Notes: a model not told the origin generated them from the sequence alone. Positions 46,693 to 58,579 are shown, numbered from the stretch's first letter. The stretch: DNA of 64,000 nt from Vanessa cardui (GCF_905220365.1 NC_061123.1:5828001-5892000), one strand, 5' to 3'. Numbers and translations are program-made.

Positions 46693-47283
46693 CTAGACAA
46701 ACAAGGCAGTTCATTATGATACAGTAAAAAATGAAATGAAATATGATATTACTTTCGTTTTGATTTCCTGCCAACCGTCTGATTAAAAATATAAAGCACC
46801 TCGTATCACAAATATTACATCATTCGCAATTCAAATCAAAGTGTAACAGAAATACTTGCGATTATTTTTGGTTTTTATATTCCAAGCTCGTAACTGTTTG
46901 TATAAACCTACCTAAGTATAATAAATTTTGAATAACTATCACTAATAAACATTCCAGTAAAATTAGGACTGGCGATAAACTGCACTACAAATATACTTTA
47001 CATGATATATTCATAGCATTACAAGTAAGAATCGAAAGGAAAGAATATTTCAGAATACATCAAGCGTTGATAACATCACGCTCGGTCATGGCTCAATTAT
47101 GCGGCAGGTTTACGATGCTGTAATTTCGCTGCTGCATTAGGCACTATTCCAAATTTTAACTAGTTCGCTTATTTATTTTGTAACTGCAAACAGGAAAAAT
47201 CACGGCTTTCGTAGAAATCCGAGACTCCGTGACTTTAGAGCTCCGATGCAGTTGTGCTAATGTATCTCGCATGATTACAACAC
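46693..47283. other. AT-rich DNA without recognised feature
   Basis: Nothing supported. Confidence 0.5.
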
Positions 47284-47571
47284 GTAGAGCCTGTCAATTT
47301 TCCACTGCAGGGCTAAGGCCTCCTCTCCCTTTGAGCAGAAGTGTATGAGTGTATTATACTACGCTATTTTACGGTACGTATATTCCAATGTGGGTTGGTG
47401 GATTTGCATGTGGCTTTCGTTTAAATTAGACGCATGCAGGTTTCCTCACGATGTCTTCCTTCAACGTTGAGCACGAGGCCAATTATAAACACAAATTAAG
47501 CACATGAAAATTAAAAATTATCGGTTATGATTTACGTGTTCTAAGTTCTACCACTAGGCCATCTCACCTCG
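47284..47571 (-). mobile_element. SINE copy, diverged
   Basis: gagcctgtcaattttccact to aggccatctcacctcg. It carries an extra stretch (gtattatactacgctatttt, 47,352 on) in the usual ttccaccacgctgttcc position, and the B box is destroyed. Confidence 0.8.
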
Positions 47572-48229
47572 CGTAACTAAGCGAGACATCAATGATATTC
47601 ATGTCATTTTATTTTTGTATTCCATCATCGTCGTCGTTCGACAGGTTTCGCCCATATCTGGATACACGGCTTCTGTTTTAAACACTAATTACGGTCCAAC
47701 GCTAGCTTATAGTAATCTAATCGTATTTTGCTATTAATTATCATTTATAATATTTATAAGAATAATATTGTTTCAATTACCTTTCTTATTATTATATAAT
47801 CTTATTAGTCATAAGACTCAGATTTCCTCGAATTCTTTTATTAATTTATTCATTTTAGGAATACACATTCATGTACGGAGTATTTATTACTACTTAACTC
47901 CAATATGCACACTCCTGGCCGTTTTGTATGTTGAGCTAAAAATTACGGCTTTGGTTGAAGTACGAGTATGTCAAGAAAATGTCATACTTTTATATTCAAA
48001 GAGTACAAATATAACTTTATTGTAAAATTAATTCAATTTATATGCAAATTGCGGTATGATTGTTTCATTTTTTATTCAAAATGTATCAACGTAGGACATT
48101 AAAAATAACACATATAAACCAAATTGAAACCGATCCAAATTTTACTATATCGAATTATTCAACTGCAAATTTGCAAAGTACTAAGAACATTTGTTATAGG
48201 GGGTAAACTGTATATAAGCGTTGTTCGTA
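47572..48229. other. AT-rich DNA upstream of the signal-peptide exon
   Basis: No recognised repeat. A TATA-like tatataag at 48,211 lies only about 20 nt before the ATG at 48,230, too close to serve a transcript that includes that ATG. Any promoter would have to lie further upstream. Confidence 0.35.
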
Positions 48230-48314
48230 ATGGCAACAAACAGTGCAGTATTTTTGCTGCGATGCGTGCTGACATTCCTGGCACTGCTCCAGCCTGCTCT
48301 TGCAGAAACTACTC
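48230..48314 (+). CDS. Candidate first coding exon encoding a secretory signal peptide
   Basis: The ATG at 48,230 opens MATNSAVFLLRCVLTFLALL, then QPALAETT. It has a short polar n-region with one Arg, a Leu-rich hydrophobic core, and a canonical A-L-A cleavage motif before Glu. The segment is clearly GC-richer than its surroundings, with GC-ending codons (gtgctgac, ctggcactgctcc). Right after residue 28 comes CTC|GTGCGT, a plausible donor, so the exon would end at 48,314 in phase 1. Reading on, the frame turns AT-rich and low-complexity, as expected of intron. The mature protein would be secreted or membrane-bound, and its identity is unknown. No second exon was recognised downstream. A chance hydrophobic frame is the alternative, but the composition shift argues against it. 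Confidence 0.5.
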
Positions 48315-48316
48315 GT

Positions 48317-48688
48317 GCGTCTTATTTAATACTCCATTATTATACAATAATATTAATAGTACCTTTAATACTGTCTATATTTGTGAATGTACACTTCTGA
48401 TTAATAACTAGCCTAAACTTGATATGAGCGCGGTCATAGTGAAAACAAACAGGCCGGTATTCTCTGTATTATAACTGGCATAATTCCAAACAGAGCTTAC
48501 AGTGAATATGCGTGCTTCGAAAGCCTTAATCATCTCGTTTGGAAAGATAAAGGATTACACGAATTATTAAAATAAGCGGCTTCACATCACGAATCAATGT
48601 ACGTGCACATTGATACATCCCTGCGTTCACTCAAATTTTACACACATATTTTTTGAATTATAGATGTATATAAACTAATATTATAAAT
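48317..48688. other. AT-rich DNA, possible intron start
   Basis: No recognised repeat. Confidence 0.4.
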
Positions 48689-48875
48689 GCAAGATCAGCT
48701 AAAACACAGGGATTGGTTGTCATGTGTTAGGCAAAAAATACCCTATGTCCTTTCTTAGAATTCAAGTTTTCTTCATACTAACTAAATTTTATTAAAATCG
48801 GTTCAGTGGTTTGTCAGTGAAAGAGCGACAACAGACAGACTTACTTTAACATTCGTAATATTGACATGTATAGTA
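48689..48875. repeat. Short interspersed repeat with cggttcagtgg core
   Basis: taatattataaatgcaagat at the start and cattcgtaatattgac near the end are roughly inverse. aaaatcggttcagtggtttg and gaaagagcgacaacagacag mark a common lepidopteran repeat, by recall. Its class is uncertain. Confidence 0.45.
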
Positions 48876-48990
48876 GATAGTTTAAGTCCCGGTGAATGAC
48901 ACTGGTTCTTAAATTCACCCCCTCAATGGGGTAATAAGTGCGGTGGTGATGTATGTGCTATATGTAGTTTTATAAATTTAACACATACAG
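48876..48990 (+). repeat. Helitron-like relic
   Basis: tcccggtgaatgacactggt then cttaaattcaccccctcaat, matching ttcaggtgaatgacagacta and taattcgcctctagaggggt at 60,630. Part of a larger element not traceable here. Confidence 0.4.
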
Positions 48991-50162
48991 CGGCAGGTTC
49001 AAGCAGTATATAATACATATTTTTCGATAGCGTGCATTTTAAACAGCAAGTTATTTCTTCATATTTTACTTATCGGAGTAGAAAAGAGAAAACTCATTAC
49101 AGCCCTTGGTTTTCGTAACAATTTTTTGTGTATAAAGACTTTTACTATTATCAAAATAAACAATTGGTAAACAATCACAATCTATATTGAAATACGAGTA
49201 TTCCCGGTAGTGACAGACTATTTTATCTAAATAAATTAAAAAATAAATAATAAATAACTAATATTTTATTAGTTTTAAAATATCTAAATAAACTATTCCT
49301 GTTTAAAAATAAAACAACAAAAAAAACTAAATTCCGGCATTTGTAACATACTATAAATAGTTATGACAACGTTAATAAAATCTATTTTAAATATATACAA
49401 ATCGATACTGCCAGTCTGTTGTTTTTGTCCCGATAATACATTACCTCTTTGTCGGAAAAATATGCGTTAATATTTTGCGAGGAATTTCATTACTGCGCAC
49501 GTTGTTGGCTTTCAAATAAATAGGCATTTTATTACTTTTATTATCTTTACAACGTTCGACATTCTATACAGCCTGTAGTAAAACTTTCGTCGTTTTTTTT
49601 TTTAAACTTAATTCGTAAACAAGAAGAGCGGAATTTGAAGGCAATTTGATAATTATTTTATAGAATAGATTCTTTTCAGAAAACACCACTGTATTCAAAT
49701 ATGTAGATAATGTAAATAAAATCATTCCTTCATCAATATTTCAGATTATAATTGTTTTTGATCGATATCTATACATAAAAAACGAACGAAATTGGCGTCT
49801 TTATCAATTTCCTTTTTATTAGTCTTGTTTAAATTAATTATTACTTTGTCGTTGGAATGTTCTCTTGCTATTAATTCTTGAACTTTTTGAGTTCAGTGTC
49901 TCGATAAAAAATGTGGCCGTCACAGAATGAGACGGTTTGACGTCTGAGGGATGGCTATTGAAATAAGTTATAATTAATGAATACGCATACAAAAATACGA
50001 AGTAATAGGAATATAATATTGTTTACCAGTACACCTAAATAAATCCAAAAAAACATCAATAATATATTAGCTTAAAAACTCTACTATATTATTTTTTCTT
50101 TTTATTTCCAATCTTTCAAATGAATTTTATTCCTTAAATTGGTATTGCAACATAAACACGAG
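48991..50162. other. AT-rich DNA without recognised feature
   Basis: Nothing supported. Confidence 0.5.
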
Positions 50163-50385
50163 AATATGGGCCACCTGATGGTAAGTCACCCCCGCCCATG
50201 CACAATGGCACTGTAATCGTAAAACCTTGGAAACTCAGATGTTATATCCCTTGTGCCTGTAGTAACACTGCCTCACCCTTCAAACTGGAACACAACAATA
50301 CTGAGTACGGTTGTTTGGCGGTAGAATATCTGATGAGTGGGTGGTAGCCACCCAAGTTTGCACGAAGCCCTACCACCAAGTTATG
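50163..50385 (-). mobile_element. Retroposon family B copy
   Basis: atatgggccacctgatggta (tail side), cccatgcacaatggcactgt, cctcacccttcaaactggaa, ggcggtagaatatctgatga. It has lost the cttacatcatcaatgcgcca segment. No tail is visible. Confidence 0.75.
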
Positions 50386-51470
50386 GTGCAGAGGTAAAAA
50401 TTTGGTTTATAATATTGTATAATATTAAGAATAATATGATATTGATAATTCCAAGTTAATTTATTTTATATTAAAATGAAATGTTTCCCTTCAATCTGCG
50501 AAGATGTTGGGTTGATTCATTTTTCGATTTCCGCAAAGATTTAAAATTCGTTTCATGAAATGGTTTCCAGAGTATTTGGAGCGGAAATCGAAATCAAAAT
50601 GAAAGACCATTTAAGAAAAATTATATGTCACTTTAGAATCCTTATTTCCAAAGGAGGTGTACGGTTCTGGCATCTTACGTTAATATCGGAGGTGGCGTTT
50701 GCAACAAACAGAATATTTTATGGAAAAGTTTCATAGAAACATTTCCGTTTAAGTTATGTTATAAAATATTTTTTGTAAGGAGTTTTACAATGTCATATTA
50801 AAAAGTCGGATTCGTTTTATGTTATTCTCGCTGTGATCCAGTTTAAACCGGCTAAGCGTGGAAACCTTCCACTACTGTTATGACAAGACATCGACCAGTT
50901 AATCGTACGAGTACAACCACGTTTTCTTAACGTAACATGTAATGTCAGCAACATTATATCATCATCTTGTTGGCATTCTAAATTTCTATATGAAGTGATT
51001 TCTTTCATCTTCATATACTGGAAGTAAAATATATAAACGTAAGTAACTAATCTATGCTGATAGCTGAAAAAAATGGAATTCTTTGGAGGAGGCTTCTAGC
51101 TTGAGGTTGAATCATTTTAATTTGTGGACCCAAAAGCTAATAAAAGTCTTGGTAGTAAATTTATTTTTAAAGGAACAATATAATCAAGCTTTTCTACTTA
51201 TTTACATAACGTTTTAACGTTTTCTTCTGTGTTTCCGCGTCATTCCGATTGTGATAAAAACGTAGTCAGTTGTTTGGCAACCGGTGAAGGATCCTATCCT
51301 AAAAAAAGTTTGAATATTTCGAATCGTCGTCGTAATCGTCGAAATAAACGCCCTATAGATACGAAGCTAACACCTAACATTTTTATATATTGGATATAAT
51401 GAATAAAATAAAATAAAGCACTAACTTCTCAATCACTGGCCAGTTCTTACTAATAAGGAATTATATTGGA
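50386..51470. other. AT-rich DNA without recognised feature
   Basis: Nothing supported. The 65-codon minus-strand frame at 50,817-51,014 has no motif. Confidence 0.45.
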
Positions 51471-51672
51471 CTAGCGAGTGGCTTCGGCTTCGTACGGATG
51501 CAATGCGGTCAATAAATATACTACAGAATTTTTCTTGTTTCTTTATTATATTGTCCTAAGATTACTATTAAATAAAACCGTATCAATATCCTTTGCGTAA
51601 TTTTAAAGATCTAAGCATACATAGGAACAGACAGCGGTAAACAACTTTGTTTTATACTATGTAAAATTATGA
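51471..51672 (-). mobile_element. Non-autonomous Helitron-like repeat, copy 3
   Basis: The minus strand starts TCATAATTTTACATAGTATA at 51,672. It has atgtatgcttagatctttaa and ends cactcgctag|T at 51,471. It gives an inverted third copy of the family at 7829 and 23,729. Confidence 0.75.
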
Positions 51673-51689
51673 TTATATTTCGAACGTAT

Positions 51690-51905
51690 ACCTGTAAAGG
51701 GTCTCTACTCCTTACGAGAGTAGATTATACAACCGCGTTGCTGTAATGCAGGTTGGTGTAAATATAAACGTTGAAGCTTTATTTCACAATTGCAGACTCA
51801 TTAACGAAATTATCTTTCACCGCTGAACAGAAAATCAATTATAAACGCAATTTAAGTATGAGACATGTAGTGCTTGGCTGGAATCGAATATTACTGGGTA
51901 GGTTA
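51690..51905 (-). mobile_element. Old SINE relic
   Basis: cctgtaaagggtctctactc, ccgcgttgctgtaatgcagg, ttatctttcaccgctgaaca and tcaattataaacgcaattta in family order. Head boxes unrecognisable. Confidence 0.6.
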
Positions 51906-51954
51906 CCGACATTATATTCTATCTGCCATTATAATATATAGAATGAATGAGCTG

Positions 51955-52035
51955 CTGTTCCCAAGGTTAGGTTAGTTTTGGTGATGTAATGAATGGTTAT
52001 GCCGCCAACTGTCTATGATCAAGTGCCATATCACA
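51955..52035 (+). mobile_element. Retroposon family B fragment, opposite orientation
   Basis: cccaaggttaggttagtttt, ggtgatgtaatgaatggtta, actgtctatgatcaagtgcc is the reverse complement of the middle of the other copies. Confidence 0.5.
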
Positions 52036-52690
52036 ACTTTGATCACTTATTATCAAATAGCCTACTTACCTAACAACTTATTATAGCATTAATACAAAAC
52101 TCGGAAAATTGTATAGCGTCACCATAACTCTGAAACAACTAATAAAAATGGAATTTAGAATTAAATTTGTGCGTTAAAGCATTCTCGAATGTAATGTTTC
52201 CTACACGCTATGTAGTATTGATGTGTATTCATTTTTAAACTGAGTATTAACTGCTTAACTGCACTAAGCTTAAAGCTAGCGCTAGTAGTGAATACGATAA
52301 TAGCCCAGGGGTTAGAATCGATCGATTCTAGTAGGCAAATATAGGCAAATTGAATAATTCACCATCTGGCTGAAGTTCATCTGCTATTAATAAAATTATC
52401 GATGCGAGACACAATTGAAACAAGTTCAGATATATATATTTAATTATTCAGTGCGTATTATCGCTTTTTTGGCGTACCTCTACTAAAGATATCATCGCAT
52501 TATGAGATTAAAAGAACGACTAATTGAGTTTTCGCAACCAATTACGCATTTTAAGATGATCTACACATTTGGCTAGGTAGTAAAAAATCAAACTGTACCA
52601 AAATTGGTGAAGACGAAATCACTAAGGATTAGGATTTAGGTTAAACATTTCTATAATAAAATGATTGTACTTTATTGATATACTCTATAA
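52036..52690. other. AT-rich DNA without recognised feature
   Basis: A possible SINE head scrap near 52,300 (gataatagcccaggggttag) is too short to call. Confidence 0.4.
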
Positions 52691-53143
52691 TTAAAGAGGA
52701 TTAGAGTAACTCTAAGTTATTCGCCGGTTCTTCGGTAGTATCTACTTTAACAACCCGTGGTAGTCTTACATTCAATCCCCTACTGTAACTGAAGCGAGAC
52801 GGCCCTGTGGTTAGAACGCATGCATATTAACAAATGATTACAGGTTCAAACCAAGGCAAGCACCACTAAATTTTTATGTGTTTCTAATACATCTCGTGCT
52901 CGGCGGTGAAGGAAAACATTGTGAGGAAACCTGCACGTTTCTAATTCAACAATATTATGTATGTGTAAACACCAATACTCATTGGAGCAGCGTGGTCGAA
53001 TATGTTCTAAACCTTCTCCTCGAAGGGATAGTAGGGAAAGCAAGAGTGGGAAATTTACAGGCTGTTCATTTTAATACTTTAACATAACTTGAATATACTT
53101 GAATAAAGAATATTTTGTTTTTAAGTTCAGTTCAGTTCAGCTG
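52691..53143 (+). mobile_element. LINE 3' end, split by a nested SINE
   Basis: The left part, attcgccggttcttcggtag with cccgtggtagtcttac, and the right part, cttgaatatacttgaataaa with an (AGTTC)n tail at about 53,125-53,143, together match the 3' end at 5931-6157. The SINE at 52,791-53,074 lies between them. Confidence 0.7.
52791..53074 (+). mobile_element. SINE nested inside a LINE 3' UTR
   Basis: gaagcgagacggccctgtgg (A box), caggttcaaaccaaggc (B box), body, and gggaaatttacaggctgttc. The target duplication is tactgtaac (52,781-52,789) and tactttaac (53,075-53,083), with one mismatch. The body is short, lacking tgaatattcatgtgc-type sequence. Confidence 0.85.
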
Positions 53144-53144
53144 T

Positions 53145-53380
53145 ACAATGTTGACGCATACAAAGCTAGACGCCTAAATAGACTACAATGGAGTTGAATG
53201 TTAGTCTGTGTGACTACAGGACCGCAATGAATGCTCGTCACTTTTACAAATTACCAGCGCACGTGTGAATAACGCGGTGTCGTGAACACTGCCTTGAGAG
53301 CGACTTGAGACAAATCATTCGAGCTTTGCTTCTTTTTACATAGCCTCTGTGTTTTCAATTGTCTCACAAAGTAAGGTAAA
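53145..53380 (+). repeat. Possible dispersed repeat, copy 2
   Basis: Moderate ordered similarity to 45,545-45,835 as described there. gcgcacgtgtgaataacgcg is a CpG-richer core. Confidence 0.35.
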
Positions 53381-53511
53381 TTTTGGGTGTAAGATTAAAA
53401 AATAAATTTATTGTGAATACGACTTAGTAATCTTTTTAACAACGCCTTTGAATTAAACATTGTTTTTTCGAGCGTCTGTCAAAACTACATATAAGTGTTA
53501 TCGACTATACA

Positions 53512-54165
53512 TCTATACTTATAATAAATCTGTAGGGATGTCAATTCTGTACATGAAATATTTTTACAAAATTACTATCAGGGGCTGATCAGGGGTCGAT
53601 ACTGATGGCAAAAATGCAATCAGTAAAATTTTTGTCTGTCTGTCTGTCTGTCCATATAACCGTTATAGAAACAAAAACTACTCGACGGATTTTAAAGAAA
53701 CTTGGTACAATTATTTTTCATACTCCTGAGCTGGTTATAGTATACTTTTCATCACGCTAAAGTCCATAGGAGCAGAGCACTTAAGGGAAATGTCTGAAAA
53801 ACGGCAAAGTTACCCCATATTTTGAGATTCCGCTGCGTGTTTAGCCTTAATGGTTAAAGCTACACAGAAATCATGTATTACGGAAATGTTCTCCTTAAAA
53901 TTATACAAAAAATATCCCATGACAGCCAATGTCTATCTTTTATGGTTGACTCACAATAACACGTGTCACTCCCAATAGCTTAGTAGTTCGAAGCTTTCTG
54001 ATTATATTTGTCTATTCCATCGTTTATAACACTCCCAATCATCCCAAATTACAAAAGTTAACAGTATTAACTATTCCATAAAAAAATCATAGAAATCGGT
54101 ATGGAAACACGCTAATAAACTTATATACGCATATAATAATAAAGCTATCGCACATGAGTACTAAA
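53512..54165 (+). mobile_element. Helitron-like 5' part
   Basis: Starts A|TCTATACTTATAATAAATCTG, then tgtctgtctgtctgtctgtc near 53,634 and aactactcgacggattttaa, a start I recall from lepidopteran Helitrons. No CTAG end was found before the next element begins at 54,166, so it is probably 3' truncated. The right limit is uncertain. Confidence 0.5.
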
Positions 54166-54333
54166 TCTATACTATTATATAAATCTCTAGAGTCTGTCTG
54201 TACACTTATTTTTGTCATAGTTCGTCATATGTTCTTTGACTGACTTAATTTTTACCATTTTTGAAATTTTTGTGTGTCTGTATCTTTATAAAAATTGGCA
54301 TACAGGAAAAACATGTACTTGGGCAAATCATTG

Positions 54334-54367
54334 GCTATCTATACATACAAAAGTATATATAGATAGC
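54334..54367. repeat. 15-bp-arm hairpin in Helitron 5' region
   Basis: gctatctatacatac and gtatatatagatagc pair with one mismatch around aaaa. Confidence 0.75.
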
Positions 54368-54861
54368 GAAAAGAATGTGTTTGCATGTGTGTCATCGATA
54401 AACTCAGAAACTATTTGATCGATCATTATGAAAATTGGTATGTTTATCTATTGTTTTATGGAGAAAGTTATTATTTCATCCGTATCATTAAAAATAACCA
54501 ACAGATGGCCCTTACGTGTATCACGATACATTTATATTCCGATCAACCGATAATTATAAAATATGAAATAAAAAATGAAAATCTATTCAAAAAGCATAAC
54601 AACTAACTTAATTTCCGTCATATGCCAATAAACATAAAATAATAACAACAATAATAATTGTCATTTTAAAATGAGATAATTATTATAAATTACATATATG
54701 GGAAGAAGTGATTAGCTGTTTTGATTATAAGAAAGTAAACAATAATCATAATTGGTAAGTATACTCATAACTCCAATAACAATGAAGTATAAAATGTAAA
54801 CGTAAGACACATAACCAAAAAAAAACAACTTATTTATATAAATAGAAACCATCATGATATT

Positions 54862-55910
54862 GAAGAAACAAAAGATCGGAATATCAACAATATATGCGTA
54901 GCGTCATCCAAAAGAGCTACGGAAACAACACACCAACAAGAAATACGTTTAGAAACAAATAGAATCCGAATTTCTACTTTAAGAGCTGCCAAAACAGTTA
55001 GTCAACGAAATGATCAAGTTCCAGATCTTCGAACAAGCATCTTTATCAAGAGATACTGGTAAAATGTATTTACCACAACTGGTTGAACCACCAGAACCTC
55101 TTCTTACCTACGTTACGGGAACTGTTAAGGAGTCTAAATATTTCCTTCAGTATATTAGAAATTACAATTAATGCTTTTAAATGACATCTTTTGGAGTAAC
55201 AAATATTGTACAATACAATAATTTCGCGTCTACGTTTAAAGTGTATCATATGATTGGTTCACTTTTTCCAGTATCTAAATAAAATCCCCAATTTCTGGAC
55301 ATTTATTTCACGGACAACGTAGAAAAAGATTGATCTTTGATGCATGTTCAGTACCACAACTAATCGAGAAATCATCGCTAAATTTAGGATTATGCCTAAA
55401 ACTGCTCTAGATAGTGAAACAACAAATGATTCAAAGTTATTATCAATGCAGATAGTACGCAGAGCATAAAAGGCGTATTAAAGCTTCCATAGCTCCTGAA
55501 GTCACAGCTGTAATTGTCGGTACAGAAATTACAAAACGAGGTATTGTTATCACTAAGCGACACAAAAACAATCAAGGTGTCGCTGAAAAATATCAATCGT
55601 ATGACAATTATTACGGATATCATCTCGGACTGTATCAAAATAATCTCACGACTGGCTCTGTGACATCGAAGAGTTTGATTTTTATGCGTATCGTATAATT
55701 AGAGATAATCAATCTAACCATATTCTGAAGTATCGTCAACTGTTTTAACAATTCATTGTTGACATGTATGCTATGGTCGAGAACGAAGGATTAAGCTACA
55801 TTCGATGCAACCAATCAAAACTTCGAGCCAAAGGGTACATTTATTTACGAGATACATACAGATGACAAGGTTGTAAATGTTATATCATCGATATTTGATA
55901 GAACCGGATA
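54862..55910 (+). pseudogene. Helitron Rep-type protein, N-terminal remnant
   Basis: Fragments of one protein appear in changing plus-strand frames. They include ETNRIRISTLRAAKT (54,951 on), IAPEVTAVIVGTEITKRGIV (about 55,488 on) with YQSYDNYYGYHLG, then RIIRDNQSNHILKYRQLF (about 55,688 on), FIVDMYAMVENEG and SYIRCNQSKLRAKGYIYLRD (to about 55,863). I recognise these as the region just before and at the start of the Helitron helicase-like N domain. Rep catalytic motifs further on (HUH, two Tyr) and the PIF1-like helicase are absent. At least five frameshifts or stops. It is non-functional. Confidence 0.75.
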
Positions 55911-56241
55911 ATAGAAGACGTTTTTGGTGTGATACAAACTTTTCTAGGCTATAGAAATTTAATTAAAATTTTCATCGTACCAACTTTACATCGAGATTAC
56001 ACCAACAAAAACATTCTCATAATCATATATCATATCTGTTTCCGGATTCAAAAAAAAGAAGATATGATCTTGATAAATAAGTTTTTGGGTGTTATGACCA
56101 ATCTGCCTGAACATCATTGACGAATATTAAATGAAATAATTTTAAGTATTTGATTAGACCTCGCATATTTATTACAAAATGAAAAATTAAAAAAATATTT
56201 TTCTACGACTAATGCCCAGCGAAGCGGGCGGGTATAGCTAG

Positions 56242-57139
56242 TTTATACATATATTACAGAGTTATTAGTTAAACTTTGATATACATACTAGTTTTCGGCG
56301 CGGATTACTTTTCTTCTTTATTTATTCGAAATATAGACAATTATTTGATAATATTATTTTTTTTTATTCCCCAAAAACTTTTATAAGGACGCGTATTTTT
56401 TTAATAAGTCGTTGACATCTAATTTAATCCGGTTTCAAAAAATTAAATATATGTATCTGTAAGGTGAAATCAATAGTATTAGTAAATGTAGTAGTAGTGA
56501 ATATAAAAAAAATAGCGGTGCGCTAGTTGAACGAGAGATTACATAATTTACATGCTAATTTTTTTACATAGACGTTAACGTAGTTTCATACGTTATGTTT
56601 ATTTTTATTTATTTATTTATTGTTTATTTATTGTTGTTGTTAAGTGCAAACGTGTACATACGTGTACAGTTGTAAGTGTCAGATCTAATATTACTATTGA
56701 GCTCATTCTATGTGTGTTACATAATACTTTAGAGCTACTTGTCTTGATGGAGCTCGTCCGCTCCAATTAAACAATCGAAACGTATTGGTCAATATCAGCA
56801 TAGTACAGGATATTGGGGAATATTTGTCATCTAAACGTTGGTGCATCGACTTGAGAAACATGATCTATTTTTTTCTGTTGGAATGTGTAAACAGGCAAAT
56901 GATCCCTATGGTAAGTGAATACTGAATACAGACATTAGCACTGTAAGTAATATTAATATTGCTTAACGTCGTCAATTCGTCACCAAACATGGAAACAAAC
57001 ACAAAAATACGAATATGATCACACCCGCAACACTAATGAAGGATTAGTGATATCTTCCAAGCACTGTTTTGAAAGAGACTTTGTAGTTAAAATTATGGTG
57101 ATGATGTTAAATAATTAAAATCAACCATTTTTCAATTAA
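56242..57139. other. AT-rich DNA without recognised feature
   Basis: Includes a T/A-rich simple tract, (ttta)n at about 56,598-56,632. Nothing else. Confidence 0.5.
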
Positions 57140-57436
57140 ATATATTTTTTTTATGGTATAGGTTGGTAGCATATGGGCCACCTGATGGTAAGTGGTCACC
57201 ATTACCCATAGACAATGACGCTGTAAGAAATATTAACTATTCTTTATATCTTCAATGCGCCACTAACCTTGGGAACTAAGATATTATGTCCCTTGTGCCT
57301 ATACTTAATGTCTGTCTAAGTCACCCTTCAAACCGCAACACAACAACACTGAGTACTGTTGTTTGTTGGTAGAATAACAGATGAGTGGGTGGTACCTACC
57401 CAGATGGGTTTGCACAAAGCCCTACCACCCAGTAAA
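57140..57436 (-). mobile_element. Retroposon family B, most complete copy
   Basis: On the minus strand it runs from actgggtggtagggctttgt to gcttaccatcaggtggccca-like sequence and then ccataaaaaaaata. All family blocks are present: tgggtggtacctaccc, caacactgagtactgttg, atcttcaatgcgccac, gacaatgacgctgtaagaaa. The A-rich tail and the catcaggtggcc-gct-cc terminus support a retroposon. No Pol III boxes were recognised, and the partner LINE is unknown. Confidence 0.8.
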
Positions 57437-57899
57437 TTTTATTTTAATTTTATTTAACCCTTTAATTGTTCATTATATTTAACATTTAGTCCGTATTGTC
57501 GATTTTGGTTTCCGTACGCAAGTAGTACTACTTACGTTGTTAGGCAGTAAGCTATTACAATACACAAATTTATATATAGCTTAAAACAGTAATTCACTAT
57601 TAAATGTTCCAGAAGCTCTGGCTCAGAATTCAAAATAATTGGCTCAAATTGAAATGTAAAGGAGTATTATAAACAATTTCATTTCATTTACATAGAATGA
57701 TATTTTTTTTTTTGTAATTTGATATAAAAATGAAAATTTCGCTCGTGGGATTGAGAGACAATGGGGTGAAAATGAGAAATTCAAATGAGATGTTTAGCTT
57801 ACCCCATGAGAACAACGCGACGACATTGTCTTGACAAATAATATTATATAACGTACATAATCTGGATGTCAAACATTTTTCAAGTATTTAAAAACTCAT
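57437..57899. other. AT-rich DNA without recognised feature
   Basis: Nothing supported. Confidence 0.5.
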
Positions 57900-58126
57900 A
57901 TAGAGCTATACCCGACCTGAATTTAACAAAAAAAACTTATTTTTGTAGCCTTTGTTACTCCTTATAAGATTAATATTTTGCCCATGAAAGTCCTGTCAAA
58001 ATCGATCCAACTATTCTAGAGATTAGGTGAAACAAACAGACAGATAAACAGGACACACAAACATTGGAAAAATGTTATTTTAGTATATGCACCGTGTACA
58101 TACCATGCATACCTACTTAGTAAATT
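57900..58126 (+). mobile_element. RTE-like LINE 3' end, copy 2
   Basis: cccgacctgaatttaacaaa, tgaaagtcctgtcaaaatcg, aaacaaacagacagataaac, aaaatgttattttagtatat, caccgtgtacatacc. Same blocks as 13,214-13,441. Confidence 0.55.
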
Positions 58127-58450
58127 ATTTGGGGGCACGGAAGTGCCCCAGCCAAGTCTCGAGCAAAGTGGACAAAGCTAGAAGTTTAGGTTTTCGGTGA
58201 ATAATAGTAGGCATTAAAATAAGCTTAATTTCGAAATTACATGCCAATTGAATTAATAGTTTAGAATTTACGATCGATCAAAGTTACACCATTTTGTCAC
58301 ATACTGACTCACTGACCGATCATCAAAAACCTAGGGTACTTCTAGTAGACTTAGAAACTTCAAATTTTGCACCAAGATAGGTCATTAGCCACTTATAAAG
58401 GAAAAATTATAAAACATTAAAAAGTAATATACCATAGATAACAATTTTAT
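58127..58450. repeat. Possible repeat relics
   Basis: gggggcacggaagtgcccca (hairpin-like, 58,131) and cacatactgactcactgacc then gatcatcaaaaacctagggt look like pieces of dispersed elements but cannot be assigned. Confidence 0.3.
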
Positions 58451-58579
58451 ATTTGCGGTTTGGCAAGAATATTGTGTATGGATTTTGACAGCATTATTAA
58501 CTTTGTTCGTTGTTTAAGTATTCAATTGGATGAATACATACATAGAATAGAAAAGAATAATATAAATGTAATACATAGA

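Larger units (their letters stand above)
54166..56241 (+). mobile_element. Helitron with decayed Rep ORF
   Basis: It starts A|TCTATACTATTATATAAATC and ends gcgggcgggtatagctag|T. A 3' hairpin, gccc-a-gc-gaa-gc-gggc (56,214-56,229), lies about 12 nt before the end. Insertion is between A and T without target duplication. It is 2,076 bp, shorter than the 5-6 kb of an autonomous element. It keeps only the first part of the Rep/helicase gene and has lost the helicase part. It derives from an autonomous element by internal deletion and decay. Confidence 0.85.

Noticed and set aside
48211..48218. TATA box for the signal-peptide exon
   Set aside because: It lies about 20 nt before the ATG, so transcription from it would start at or after the start codon.
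53634..53652. tgtc repeat as a CRISPR-like or regulatory array
   Set aside because: It is a simple microsatellite internal to a Helitron-like element, with no spacer structure.
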